From Mycobacterium sp. 852002-51961_SCH5331710 (GTDB lineage Bacteria; Actinomycetota; Actinomycetes; Mycobacteriales; Mycobacteriaceae): DNA of 64,000 nucleotides. This document shows positions 1 to 7,286 of this stretch, one piece after another. Made by a program: the position numbers and the translations under genes. The notes beneath the pieces are model-generated. The model was given only the letters and a program-made list of their open reading frames with translations, did not search any database and was not told where the DNA came from. The stretch is from contig NZ_LZSQ01000112.1 of NCBI RefSeq assembly GCF_001665535.1, positions 1 to 64,000 on the forward strand, in the 5' to 3' direction. Position 1 is the stretch's first letter, and every line of letters starts with the position of its first letter.

Positions 1-9
1 TTAGCTGCA

Positions 10-42
10 GTCTCGTGGGCTCGGAGATGTGTATAAGAGACA
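10..42 (+). other. Illumina Nextera transposase adapter (artefact)
   Basis: These 33 bases match the Nextera read-2 transposase adapter, including 18 of 19 bases of the Tn5 mosaic end (AGATGTGTATAAGAGACA at 25-42). This is library-construction sequence and not genome. Read in frame with the gene that follows, it produces the well-known contaminant peptide SEMCIRD. Genomic sequence probably starts at about position 43; the nine bases before the adapter are also suspect. Confidence 0.96.
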
Positions 43-44
43 CC

Positions 45-353
45 CCACTCGACCGTCTGGTGGCCTACGGACGGGACCGATTGGCGTTCGTCCACAAACA
101 TCACGCGCTGCTGTCGGACGCCAACAGGGACCCGCAGACACGGTTCAACGCGCCGGCCCGGCTGCACCATCGCCACGTGCGGGTGCTGTTGGAGGCCGCG
201 GATACGACGGGTGACCTCGACGCGCAGGCCGCCGCGCTGCTGGCGCTGCTCGACGCTGACTACGTGCAGCACCAACTCACCGAGCGTGGGGCGACGCTGG
301 AATCGCTCGGCGATGCATGGGAAACGGTGGCCCGCAAGCTGTGTGGGCACTAG
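45..353 (+). pseudogene. TetR-family regulator, C-terminal fragment (5' end cut by contig end)
   Basis: About 102 residues remain of what looks like the helical C-terminal ligand-binding half of a TetR-family repressor. The N-terminal DNA-binding domain is missing because the contig ends here and adapter sequence has been joined on, so an apparent start codon at 15 lies in the adapter and must not be used. The gene is followed after 19 bases by dinB2 in the same direction. A TetR gene (Rv3055) precedes dinP (Rv3056) in M. tuberculosis as I recall it, which supports the call. The gene is probably intact in the real genome; it is a fragment only in this assembly. The TetR assignment rests on helical character and context, not on a seen HTH. 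Confidence 0.6.
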
Positions 354-372
354 CGAAGAGCACACGGATCCG

Positions 373-1437
373 ATGACACGCTGGATCCTGCACGTGGATC
401 TCGACCAGTTCCAGGCCGCCGTCGAGATCCGTCGCCACCCGGGACTCGCCGGCCTGCCGATCATCGTCGGCGGCAACGGCGACCCGAACGAACCCCGCAA
501 GGTCGTCACGTGCGCGTCGTATCCGGCCCGCGCCTACGGCGTGCGAGCCGGCATGCCGTTGCGCACCGCAGCGCGCAAGTGTCCGGATGCGATGTTCCTG
601 CCGCTGGACACCGACGCCTACGACGAGGCCTCCGCGGAGGTCATGGGCCTGCTGCGGGACTTCGGGCATCCCGTGGAAGTGTGGGGCTGGGACGAGGCTT
701 ACGTCGGGGCCGGGCTCGACGACTCGCAGAGCCCGTTCGAGTTCGCCCAGCGGATCCGCGAGGTGATCGCCGCCGAGACGAGTCTGTCGTGTTCGGTCGG
801 CATCAGCGACAACAAGCAGCGGGCCAAGGTCGCGACCGGCTTCGGCAAGCCGAGCCGCGAATCCGGCTCGGGCGTGTACCAACTCACCGACGAGAACTGG
901 ATGACGGTGATGGGTGACCGCGACGTCGACGCCCTGTGGGGAATCGGCCCGAAGACGACGAAAAAGCTTGCGGCCATGGGCATCGCCACCGTCGCCGATC
1001 TCGCCCGTACCGACGCGACCGTGCTCACCGAAGCCTTCGGCCCGACGACGGGGCTGTGGATTCTGCTGCTCGCCAAGGGCGGCGGCGACACGACCGTCAG
1101 CGCAGAACCCTGGGTACCTCGGTCACGCAGTCACGTCACGACCTTTTCGCGCGACCTCACCGAACGCGACGAGATGAACTCCGCCGTCATCGATCTGGCG
1201 CACCAGACGCTCGCCGACGTCGTCGCACAAAACCGTGTCGCCACCCGCGTCGCGGTGACGGTCCGCACGAAGACCTTCTACACCAGGACCAAGATCCGCA
1301 AGCTGCCCGAACCGACCGTCGAGGCCGATCTCATCACCCGGACGGCCCTTGAGATACTCGGCCAGTTCGAACTCGATCGCCCGGTCCGGCTGCTGGGCGT
1401 GCGGCTCGAACTCGCCCCACCGGAAGGCGGGTACTGA
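373..1437 (+). CDS. dinB2: Y-family DNA polymerase IV, DinB2 type
   Basis: Error-prone translesion polymerase of 354 residues. The ATG at 373 is chosen because the protein then begins directly with the catalytic segment VDLDQF; longer readings overlap the upstream TetR gene. Metal-binding acidic residues are seen at D9 and D107/E108 (WGWDEAY), followed by the helix-hairpin-helix region (WGIGPKTTKKLAAMGI) and the little-finger domain. It ends soon after the little finger (VRLLGVRLEL) and I see no C-terminal clamp-binding peptide, as in M. smegmatis DinB2. The steric-gate position, normally Phe/Tyr, is Gln14 here (Leu in M. smegmatis DinB2, which uses ribonucleotides readily), so loose sugar discrimination is a reasonable inference. 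The stop is one base before the GTG of the AAA ATPase gene, implying co-transcription. Confidence 0.93.
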   Translation: MTRWILHVDLDQFQAAVEIRRHPGLAGLPIIVGGNGDPNEPRKVVTCASYPARAYGVRAGMPLRTAARKCPDAMFLPLDTDAYDEASAEVMGLLRDFGHPVEVWGWDEAYVGAGLDDSQSPFEFAQRIREVIAAETSLSCSVGISDNKQRAKVATGFGKPSRESGSGVYQLTDENWMTVMGDRDVDALWGIGPKTTKKLAAMGIATVADLARTDATVLTEAFGPTTGLWILLLAKGGGDTTVSAEPWVPRSRSHVTTFSRDLTERDEMNSAVIDLAHQTLADVVAQNRVATRVAVTVRTKTFYTRTKIRKLPEPTVEADLITRTALEILGQFELDRPVRLLGVRLELAPPEGGY

Positions 1438-1438
1438 G

Positions 1439-2629
1439 GTGTTGCACACCGTCGCCATCCGCGGATACCGCTCGCTGCGCCAGATCGTGCTGCCGCTGGC
1501 CCAACTCACCGTCGTGACCGGCGCCAACGGGACGGGTAAGTCGTCGCTGTACCGGGCACTGCGGCTGCTGGCCGATTGCGGGCGCGGTGAGGTGATCGGG
1601 TCGCTGGCCCGCGAGGGCGGACTCGAGTCGGTGCTGTGGGCGGGTCCCGAGCAGCTCGCCGGGGCGCGCCGCACCGGGCGGGTGGAGGGCACGACGCGCA
1701 CCGGGCCGGTGTCGCTCGAAATGGGTTTCACCGCCGATGATTTCGGCTACCTCGTCGATCTGGGCCTGCCCCAGATGGCGGGCCACGGTTCGCTGTTCGC
1801 CCTCGATCCGGAGATCAAGCGCGAGGCCGTCTTCGTCGGCCCGGTCATGCGCAACAGCTCGACCCTGGTGCGCCGGACCCGTGATTACGTCGAAGCCAGC
1901 GCCGAGTCCGGACGGGGATTCGACAAGGTGACACAGGCGCTTCCGGCCTACCGCAGCGTGCTCGCCGAATTCGCCCATCCCGGTGCGCACCCGGAGCTTG
2001 CGGCGGTTCGGGACCGGTTGCGCAACTGGCGGTTCTACGACGGCTTCCGCGTCGACGCGGCCGCACCTTCGCGGCAGCGCACTGTCGGCACGCGCACGCC
2101 CGTGCTCTCCGACGACGGCAGCGACCTGGCCGCCGCGATTCAGACCATCATCGAGGCCGGTCACGACGATCTCCAGCGGGCCATCGCCGACGCCTTCGAC
2201 GGTGCGACGGTCTCGGTTACAGTGCACGACGGCCTGTTCGACCTCCAACTGCATCAGCCCGGCATGCTGCGCCCGCTGCGGGCCGCCGAATTATCGGACG
2301 GCACACTGCGATTCCTGCTGTGGGCCGCCGCGCTGCTGAGCCCGCGTCCGCCGTCTCTGATGGTGCTCAACGAACCGGAGACATCGCTGCACCCGGACTT
2401 GGTGGGCCCGCTGGCGTCGTTGATCCGCGCGGCGGCAGACACCACCCAGGTCGTCGTCGTCACCCACTCCAAGGCGCTGCTCGAGCATCTCGACACCGTT
2501 ACCGTCGAAAATGCCGCCGAGGCGGAAGCCACCGCGGTGGAGATCCCGCTGTACAAGGACCTCGGCGAGACGCGGGTCGAGGGCATTGGCATGCTCACCG
2601 CGCCGCCGTGGGACTGGGGTAAGCGCTAG
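1439..2629 (+). CDS. AAA-type ATPase, SMC/RecF/OLD-like (AAA_21 family)
   Basis: Protein of about 396 residues starting at GTG 1439 (TTG 1442 is an alternative), one base after the dinB2 stop. The first strand-turn-strand (HTVAIRGYRSLRQIVLPL) leads into a Walker A motif, GANGTGKSS, near residue 30. Late in the protein come an ABC-like signature region (AAELSDGTLRFL) and a Walker B motif (LMVLNEPETSLHPDL), then a VVVTHSKALLE switch segment. This is the architecture of RecF/SMC-related ATPases often found in DNA repair or defence. Tight coupling to dinB2 suggests a DNA-damage role, but no substrate can be named. The 3' end overlaps the convergent SDR gene by 4 bp. I do not recall a gene at this place in M. 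tuberculosis, so it may be a lineage-specific insertion. Confidence 0.85.
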   Translation: MLHTVAIRGYRSLRQIVLPLAQLTVVTGANGTGKSSLYRALRLLADCGRGEVIGSLAREGGLESVLWAGPEQLAGARRTGRVEGTTRTGPVSLEMGFTADDFGYLVDLGLPQMAGHGSLFALDPEIKREAVFVGPVMRNSSTLVRRTRDYVEASAESGRGFDKVTQALPAYRSVLAEFAHPGAHPELAAVRDRLRNWRFYDGFRVDAAAPSRQRTVGTRTPVLSDDGSDLAAAIQTIIEAGHDDLQRAIADAFDGATVSVTVHDGLFDLQLHQPGMLRPLRAAELSDGTLRFLLWAAALLSPRPPSLMVLNEPETSLHPDLVGPLASLIRAAADTTQVVVVTHSKALLEHLDTVTVENAAEAEATAVEIPLYKDLGETRVEGIGMLTAPPWDWGKR

Positions 2630-3486
2630 CCGCGTTGCGCCGCAGGCCGCAGCGCCTTGGTGAAGAGCACGTTCGCCTGGCGCATCGCGACGCTGTAGGG
2701 CCACCACAAGGTGCGCTTGAACAAGTACAGCGCCCGGATGTCGGGCGAGGTGTAGATGAGGAAGCGGTTGCGCCGCACGCCCTTGAGGATGCATTCGGCG
2801 ACATGTTCGGGGGAGACCGCGTGACCGCTGAAACGGTCGGTCCACTTCTTCACCCGCGGGTCCTCACGGTCGACTCCGGCGATCTGAACCGTCTGCACCA
2901 GAGGCGTTTTCACCGCACCCGGAACCACCACGGAGACCCCGATCCGGTGGCGTGCGAGATCGAAGCGCAACACCTCCGACATGCCGCGCAGCCCGAACTT
3001 GCTCGCGCTGTATGCCGAATGCCAGGGCAGTGCGACGAGCCCGGCCGCCGACGACACGTTGACGATGTGCCCGCCGGTGCCGGCCGCGACCATCCGGGGC
3101 ACGAACGCCTCGATGACGTGGATCGGTCCCATCAGGTTGATGTCGACCATCGACTTCCAGTGCTGGTGGGTCAGCGTCGAGACGGTGCCCCACGCCGACA
3201 CGCCCGCGATGTTCATCACGATGTCCATCGCCGGGTGGCGGGAGTGAATGTCGTCGGCGAACGCGACCACCGCGTCGTAGTCGGAGACGTCGAGCGCTCG
3301 GTACTCGGCGACTTCGGCGCCCAGTGAACGCGCGTCGGCGACCGTCTTCTCCAGTCCCTCGGCGTCGCGGTCGGTCAGATAGAGTTCGGCGCCCTCGGCA
3401 GCCAGTTTCAGCGCGGTCGCGCGGCCGATGCCGCTGGCGGCCCCGGTCAGAAAGCAACGCTTGTTCGCAAACCCGGTGTGCGCCAT
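2626..3486 (-). CDS. Short-chain dehydrogenase/reductase (Rv3057c-like)
   Basis: Classical SDR of 286 residues. The Rossmann motif TGAASGIG is near residue 15, followed by NIAG near 92, a catalytic Ser (VNVSSAAG) and the catalytic YSASK pair near 158-162. The NAD(P)-dependent reaction is a carbonyl/alcohol interconversion; the substrate is unknown. The C-terminus is extended and basic/aromatic (TLWWPYSVAMRQANVLF), a feature of membrane-associated mycobacterial SDRs of this group. It lies downstream of a TetR gene in the same direction (19 bp gap), with the P450 cyp136 divergent to both, the order seen in M. tuberculosis Rv3057c-Rv3059. A role with that P450 in lipid or sterol-like metabolism is inferred from position only. 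Confidence 0.9.
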   Translation of the reverse strand: MAHTGFANKRCFLTGAASGIGRATALKLAAEGAELYLTDRDAEGLEKTVADARSLGAEVAEYRALDVSDYDAVVAFADDIHSRHPAMDIVMNIAGVSAWGTVSTLTHQHWKSMVDINLMGPIHVIEAFVPRMVAAGTGGHIVNVSSAAGLVALPWHSAYSASKFGLRGMSEVLRFDLARHRIGVSVVVPGAVKTPLVQTVQIAGVDREDPRVKKWTDRFSGHAVSPEHVAECILKGVRRNRFLIYTSPDIRALYLFKRTLWWPYSVAMRQANVLFTKALRPAAQRG

Positions 3487-3505
3487 GGCGGTCAGGATAC
3501 TGACC

Positions 3506-4147
3506 CTAGGCGTCGCGCTGTCGGGACGGCTTCATGTGGCCCCAGAACGCCGCCACCCACAGGCGCTCGAGGGTGTCGACGGCGCGGCCGGGGTCGATGC
3601 CGCGGCCGATGAAGGTGCTGTCGTGGGTCAGCGTCATCGTTGTTGTCGCTGCCAGCGTGCGAACCAGCGCGGGAAGATCGTCGGAGATCGGGCGCGCGTC
3701 GGCGTCGCTCTCGAGCAGCGCGATCAGCTTGTCGATGATGCCGTCATAGAAGTCGTCCATCATCTCGCGGATCTTCGCGTCGGTGTTGCGCGCCACCGCG
3801 CAGGCCGTGAGCACCGGGTCGTCGTTGGCGTACACCGCCGCGGCACTGCCCACCATCCGTTTGGCGAACGCCTCCGGCGTCTCCCCCGGCTCGCGGGGCG
3901 CGAAATGGTGGGTGAGGCTGTCGAGCATCTCGCCGGCGCCGGCGAGGATCTCCGCGAGGACGGCGTATTTGGAGTCGAAGTAGAAGTAGAAGCCCGAGCG
4001 TGCGACGCCGGCGCGTTCGCTGATGGCGCTGACGGACAGGTCGGCGAACGGCTGTTCCTGCACCAGGTCGCGCACCGCGTTGATGATCGCGTCGCGCTGC
4101 CGGTCACCGCGGCTGCGACGCGTTTGCGATGCTGGTTGGGCGCTCAT
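3506..4147 (-). CDS. TetR-family repressor (Rv3058c-like)
   Basis: Regulator of 213 residues. ATG 4147 is chosen because the protein then begins with a short basic tail (TRRSRGDRQRD) leading into the HTH domain (residues about 12-60, with SERAGVARSGFYFYFDSK as the recognition region). A longer reading would run through the divergent promoter and through the operator-like palindrome. The rest is the helical ligand-binding domain. It is transcribed with the SDR gene and divergent from cyp136. A 7-bp-arm inverted repeat in the 118-bp intergenic gap (4185-4202) is a plausible operator, so I infer autoregulation and control of cyp136. Confidence 0.9.
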   Translation of the reverse strand: MSAQPASQTRRSRGDRQRDAIINAVRDLVQEQPFADLSVSAISERAGVARSGFYFYFDSKYAVLAEILAGAGEMLDSLTHHFAPREPGETPEAFAKRMVGSAAAVYANDDPVLTACAVARNTDAKIREMMDDFYDGIIDKLIALLESDADARPISDDLPALVRTLAATTTMTLTHDSTFIGRGIDPGRAVDTLERLWVAAFWGHMKPSRQRDA

Positions 4148-4184
4148 CGCCCTAGACCTTCGCACCGCGACGCGCCAGAACAAA

Positions 4185-4202
4185 ACTTGACATGCGTCAA
4201 GT
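4185..4202. promoter_or_regulatory. Inverted repeat, candidate TetR operator
   Basis: ACTTGAC-ATGC-GTCAAGT has perfect 7-bp arms and a 4-bp spacer. It sits between the divergent TetR and cyp136 start codons, and its left arm contains TTGAC, usable as a -35 element for cyp136. Placement and symmetry suggest it is the binding site of the adjacent TetR protein. Its arms differ from the KstR and KstR2 consensus sequences. Confidence 0.6.
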
Positions 4203-4265
4203 CTGCCATCCAGGATGGGGATGAGAGTGACAACGGCCACATTCCTTTGCACCAGGAGCGTGTGA

Positions 4266-5750
4266 ATGACCGCGACCATCAGTACCACCGACTACCTGCT
4301 GGATCAGGCGAAGCGGCGGTTCACCCCGTCGTTCAACAACTTCCCCGGCATGGGAATTGTGGAACGCAAGCTGCTCGACACCGACTTTCCGCAGAAGCCG
4401 ATGGCGACGCCGCCCGCAGGCAGCGGCCTCAAGCCGGTGATCGGCGACGCGGGTTTGCCGGTTCTGGGCCACATGATCGAGATGTTCCGCGGCGGGCCCG
4501 ACTACCTGCTGCACGTCTACCGCAAGTACGGCCCGCTCTACTACGCAGACTCCCCGGCGCTGCCCGCCGTCGCGGCACTCGGGCCCGACGCCGCACAGGC
4601 CGTCTACTCGAACCGCAACAAGGACTTCTCCCAGCAGGGCTGGGTGCCGGTGATCGGCCCGTTCTTCCACCGCGGCCTGATGCTCCTGGACTTCGAGGAG
4701 CACATGTTCCACCGCCGGATCATGCAGGAGGCGTTCGTCCGCTCCCGGCTGGTCGGCTACACCGAGCAGGTCGACAAGGTGGTCTCGCAGGTCATCGCCA
4801 ACGACTGGGTCCCCAACGACGGCCGTTTCCTGATGTATCCGGCGATGAAAGAGCTGACCCTCGACATCGCGTCCATGGTGTTCATGGGTCACGAGCCCGG
4901 CTCCGACAAGGAGCTGGTCACCAAGGTGAACAAGGCCTTCACCACGACGACCCGCGCCGGCAACGCGATCATCCGCACGCCGGTGCCGCCGTTCACCTGG
5001 TGGCGCGGCATGCAGGCCCGCAAGTTGCTGGAGAACTACTTCGAGGAGCGGGTCCGGGAACGCCGCACCAAAGAGGGCAACGACCTGCTGACCGTGCTGT
5101 GCCACACCGAGGACGAGGACGGCAACAAGTTCTCCGATGCGGACATCGTCAACCACATGATCTTCTTGATGATGGCCGCGCACGACACGTCGACCTCGAC
5201 GGCGACGACCATGATCTACCACCTGGCCAAGCATCCCGAGTGGCAGGACCGCTGCCGCGACGAGTCCGACCGCCTCGGCGACGGGCCGGTCGACATCGAG
5301 TCGCTGGAGAAGCTGGAGTCGCTGGATCTGGTGATGAACGAGTCGATTCGCCTCGTCACGCCGGTGCAGTGGGCCATGCGCCAGACCGTCCGCGACACCG
5401 AGCTGCTCGGTTACTACCTGCCGAAGGGCACCAACGTCATCGCCTACCCGGGGATGAACCACCGCCTCGAGGAGCTCTACCCCGAGCCGATGAAGTTCGA
5501 CCCGCTGCGGTTCACGGAGCCGCGCAACGAGCACAAGCAGCACCGCTACGCGTTCAGCCCGTTCGGCGGCGGCGCGCACAAGTGCATCGGCATGACCTTC
5601 GGCCAGCTGGAGGTCAAGACGATCCTGCACCGGCTGCTGCGCAAGTACCGGCTCGAACTGCCCCGCCCGGACTACACCACCGAGTGGGACTACGGCGGCA
5701 TGCCGGTGCCCAAGGACGGCATGCACATCGTGCTGCGCCCGCTGCACTGA
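4266..5750 (+). CDS. cyp136: Cytochrome P450, CYP136 family
   Basis: P450 monooxygenase of 494 residues, long for an actinobacterial P450, with about 60 residues before the conserved core, as in CYP136. Visible motifs are the I-helix oxygen-activation segment (MMAAHDTSTST), the K-helix NESIR, and the heme loop FSPFGGGAHKCIG with the ligating Cys near residue 440. It uses external ferredoxin/reductase partners, not encoded here. The substrate is unknown; CYP136 has been compared with sterol demethylase-like P450s. ATG 4266 is the first start after the divergent promoter. Position beside the TetR/SDR pair matches the Rv3057c-Rv3059 arrangement. Confidence 0.92.
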   Translation: MTATISTTDYLLDQAKRRFTPSFNNFPGMGIVERKLLDTDFPQKPMATPPAGSGLKPVIGDAGLPVLGHMIEMFRGGPDYLLHVYRKYGPLYYADSPALPAVAALGPDAAQAVYSNRNKDFSQQGWVPVIGPFFHRGLMLLDFEEHMFHRRIMQEAFVRSRLVGYTEQVDKVVSQVIANDWVPNDGRFLMYPAMKELTLDIASMVFMGHEPGSDKELVTKVNKAFTTTTRAGNAIIRTPVPPFTWWRGMQARKLLENYFEERVRERRTKEGNDLLTVLCHTEDEDGNKFSDADIVNHMIFLMMAAHDTSTSTATTMIYHLAKHPEWQDRCRDESDRLGDGPVDIESLEKLESLDLVMNESIRLVTPVQWAMRQTVRDTELLGYYLPKGTNVIAYPGMNHRLEELYPEPMKFDPLRFTEPRNEHKQHRYAFSPFGGGAHKCIGMTFGQLEVKTILHRLLRKYRLELPRPDYTTEWDYGGMPVPKDGMHIVLRPLH

Positions 5751-5760
5751 CGGCTGGGTT

Positions 5761-6264
5761 TCAGGACGCGGCCAGCAGCCGGTTCGCGCATGCGATGACC
5801 GCGCTCAACGCCGACTGCGTCGCGTCCTCGGACAGCCCCATCGCCCACTCCGAGCGCAGGCCGTCGGAGCCCTGGATGAAGGTTGCGGTGCGTTGCCCCG
5901 CGCGCATCTGGTGAAAAGCGGTCATCTCCAACGAGATCCCGCGGTCGTAGAGCATCGAGGTCAACGCGGCCACCGGACCCGGCGCCGCGGCCGACGTCGT
6001 GCAGATGCGGTCGCCGATCGCGAGCGTCGCCTGATAGTTGCGCGCCTGGGGGCCCAGCCGGGTCGCCGGGCGGTCGCCGTCCACGCAGCTCCAGTTCCCG
6101 AGGCGCAACGGTCCCGAACTGGGCGCGTACTCAGCGAGGAACGTTTCGAAGGACATCGCGTCGGCCTCCTCGCGCAGATCACGGGGCGGCGGAGCGTCGA
6201 GATGGGCCGCGAACGCCGACGGTGCTGCGCTGGTCGCGGATTCTGGTGCGAACGAGATGGTCAT
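5761..6264 (-). CDS. Stand-alone LeuA regulatory (allosteric) domain-like protein
   Basis: A 167-residue protein resembling the C-terminal part of mycobacterial 2-isopropylmalate synthase. FETFLAEYAP corresponds to the linker-end WDAFAEEYLAP of LeuA; TLAIGDRICTT and APGPVAALTSML match the leucine-binding fold (ING..., GNGPLAAFVHAL); ATQSALSAVIACANRL matches the final TTASLRAVVSAVNRA helix. The TIM-barrel catalytic domain and HxH metal site are absent, so it cannot be a synthase. A leucine-sensing or LeuA-modulating role is inferred. The ATG at 6264 follows a structured leader (6292-6360) resembling the actinobacterial LEU element upstream of leuA. No strong Shine-Dalgarno sequence is seen before the start. 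It converges on cyp136 with a 10-bp gap. Confidence 0.75.
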   Translation of the reverse strand: MTISFAPESATSAAPSAFAAHLDAPPPRDLREEADAMSFETFLAEYAPSSGPLRLGNWSCVDGDRPATRLGPQARNYQATLAIGDRICTTSAAAPGPVAALTSMLYDRGISLEMTAFHQMRAGQRTATFIQGSDGLRSEWAMGLSEDATQSALSAVIACANRLLAAS

Positions 6265-6291
6265 GTGCCGGTCTTTTCTTCGGAAGAGAAG

Positions 6292-6360
6292 TGACCGACT
6301 ACGTAGCGACGACCCACAGCGAGGGGTCGGTCAGGATCAGACCCCGCTGCGGGTTGCTAC
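6292..6360 (-). ncRNA. Structured mRNA leader, LEU-element-like pseudoknot
   Basis: Read on the minus strand, bases 6360-6340 pair with 6328-6303 in a long imperfect stem (GUAGC/GCUAC outside, ACCC, CGCAG and GGGGUC blocks inside). The loop-side sequence UGACCGAC (6333-6326) is exactly complementary over 8 bases to GUCGGUCA (6299-6292) just downstream, giving an H-type pseudoknot or an alternative fold. The element ends 28 bases before the LeuA-domain start codon. A pseudoknot called the LEU element is described upstream of actinobacterial leuA; this looks like a copy of it. Confidence 0.65.
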
Positions 6361-6512
6361 TACGAGTCGCCTCGGCACGCGTTCGATCGTAGACAACCGC
6401 CGACCGGGCCGCAAAGGAAAAACGCTTCGCAAACTGTCCACGGGCCGTTCGCGTTCCGGCTGTTTTTCGGACCGACGTTTTGAAAAGGTGTGTTCCTACT
6501 TCTGGAGTCCCG

Positions 6513-7223
6513 ATGACCTGGGGAGATGACTTGCGAAACGAAGTCGGAGGCAACAGTAGGAGGGTGACGTCGGCCGCCACGCTGGCGTCGGTCGGCGAAC
6601 GGGTTGGCTCGTTCCGCTATTTCCGCGCGCAGGACCGCTGGGAGTGGTCGGACACGGTCGCCCAGATGCACGGCTACCCGCCCGGGGAGGCGCAGCCCAG
6701 CACGTCGCTGGTGATGTCGCACAAGCACCCTGATGATGCGGCCAGCGTCGCGCTGCTGATCGAGACGGTGACCGGCCAGGGCCGGCCGTTCAGCAGCCGC
6801 CACCGCATCATCGACACCCACGGCAACGTCCACCCCGTTCTCGTCATCGGCGAACGGATGCGTGACGACGACGGCGAGATCATCGGCACCCAGGGCCTCT
6901 ACGTGGACCTGAGCAACGTCGACGACAGCGGCACCGTCGAGGCCGCCGTCGCCGACTTCACCGAGCACCGCGCGATCATCGAGCAGGCCAAGGGCGTGCT
7001 GATGATGATCTACGGCATCTCCGCCGAGCGGGCCTTCGACATCCTGGTGTGGCGATCGCAGGAGACCAACACGAAACTGCGCCTGCTGGCGTCGCAACTC
7101 GTCGACGACGCCACCGGCGATCTGAAGGTTCCCGAGGAGGTTCGCGAGCGGGCCGACCACCTGCTGCTCACGGCCCATCGGCGCATCGGGCGTCCGGGCG
7201 GGGAGCACAGCAACGCCTGCTGA
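6513..7223 (+). CDS. PAS-ANTAR domain protein (RNA-binding regulator)
   Basis: A 236-residue protein. ATG 6513 is chosen because GGAG sits 5 bases upstream. Residues about 25-135 form a PAS sensor domain (FRYFRAQDRWEWSDTVAQ... VDLSNVDDSG). Residues about 145-205 form an ANTAR domain with the typical three-helix sequence (EHRAIIEQAKGVLMMIYG, then AFDILVWRSQETNTKLR). ANTAR domains bind paired hexaloop hairpins in nascent RNA and act as antiterminators. The PAS domain would provide ligand or redox input, but no ligand can be read. It is divergent from the LeuA-domain gene with a 248-bp gap that contains the leader described above. Its own RNA targets were not identified here. Confidence 0.88.
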   Translation: MTWGDDLRNEVGGNSRRVTSAATLASVGERVGSFRYFRAQDRWEWSDTVAQMHGYPPGEAQPSTSLVMSHKHPDDAASVALLIETVTGQGRPFSSRHRIIDTHGNVHPVLVIGERMRDDDGEIIGTQGLYVDLSNVDDSGTVEAAVADFTEHRAIIEQAKGVLMMIYGISAERAFDILVWRSQETNTKLRLLASQLVDDATGDLKVPEEVRERADHLLLTAHRRIGRPGGEHSNAC

Positions 7224-7286
7224 GCGACGTATCCCACAGCGTCTCGAGTCTTCGATCGGCATGCCCTGGCCGTAACGTGAGGCCCG

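Noticed and set aside
3428..5914. An 828-residue plus-strand open frame
   Set aside because: It is antisense to the TetR gene and out of frame with cyp136, with no family motif.
6299..6580. A 93-residue minus-strand frame ending ...TDPSLWVVAT as a leader peptide gene
   Set aside because: It runs across the start of the PAS-ANTAR gene, and no start codon is clear near the leader. The RNA pseudoknot is a better explanation, though a short leader peptide with CTG codons cannot be excluded.
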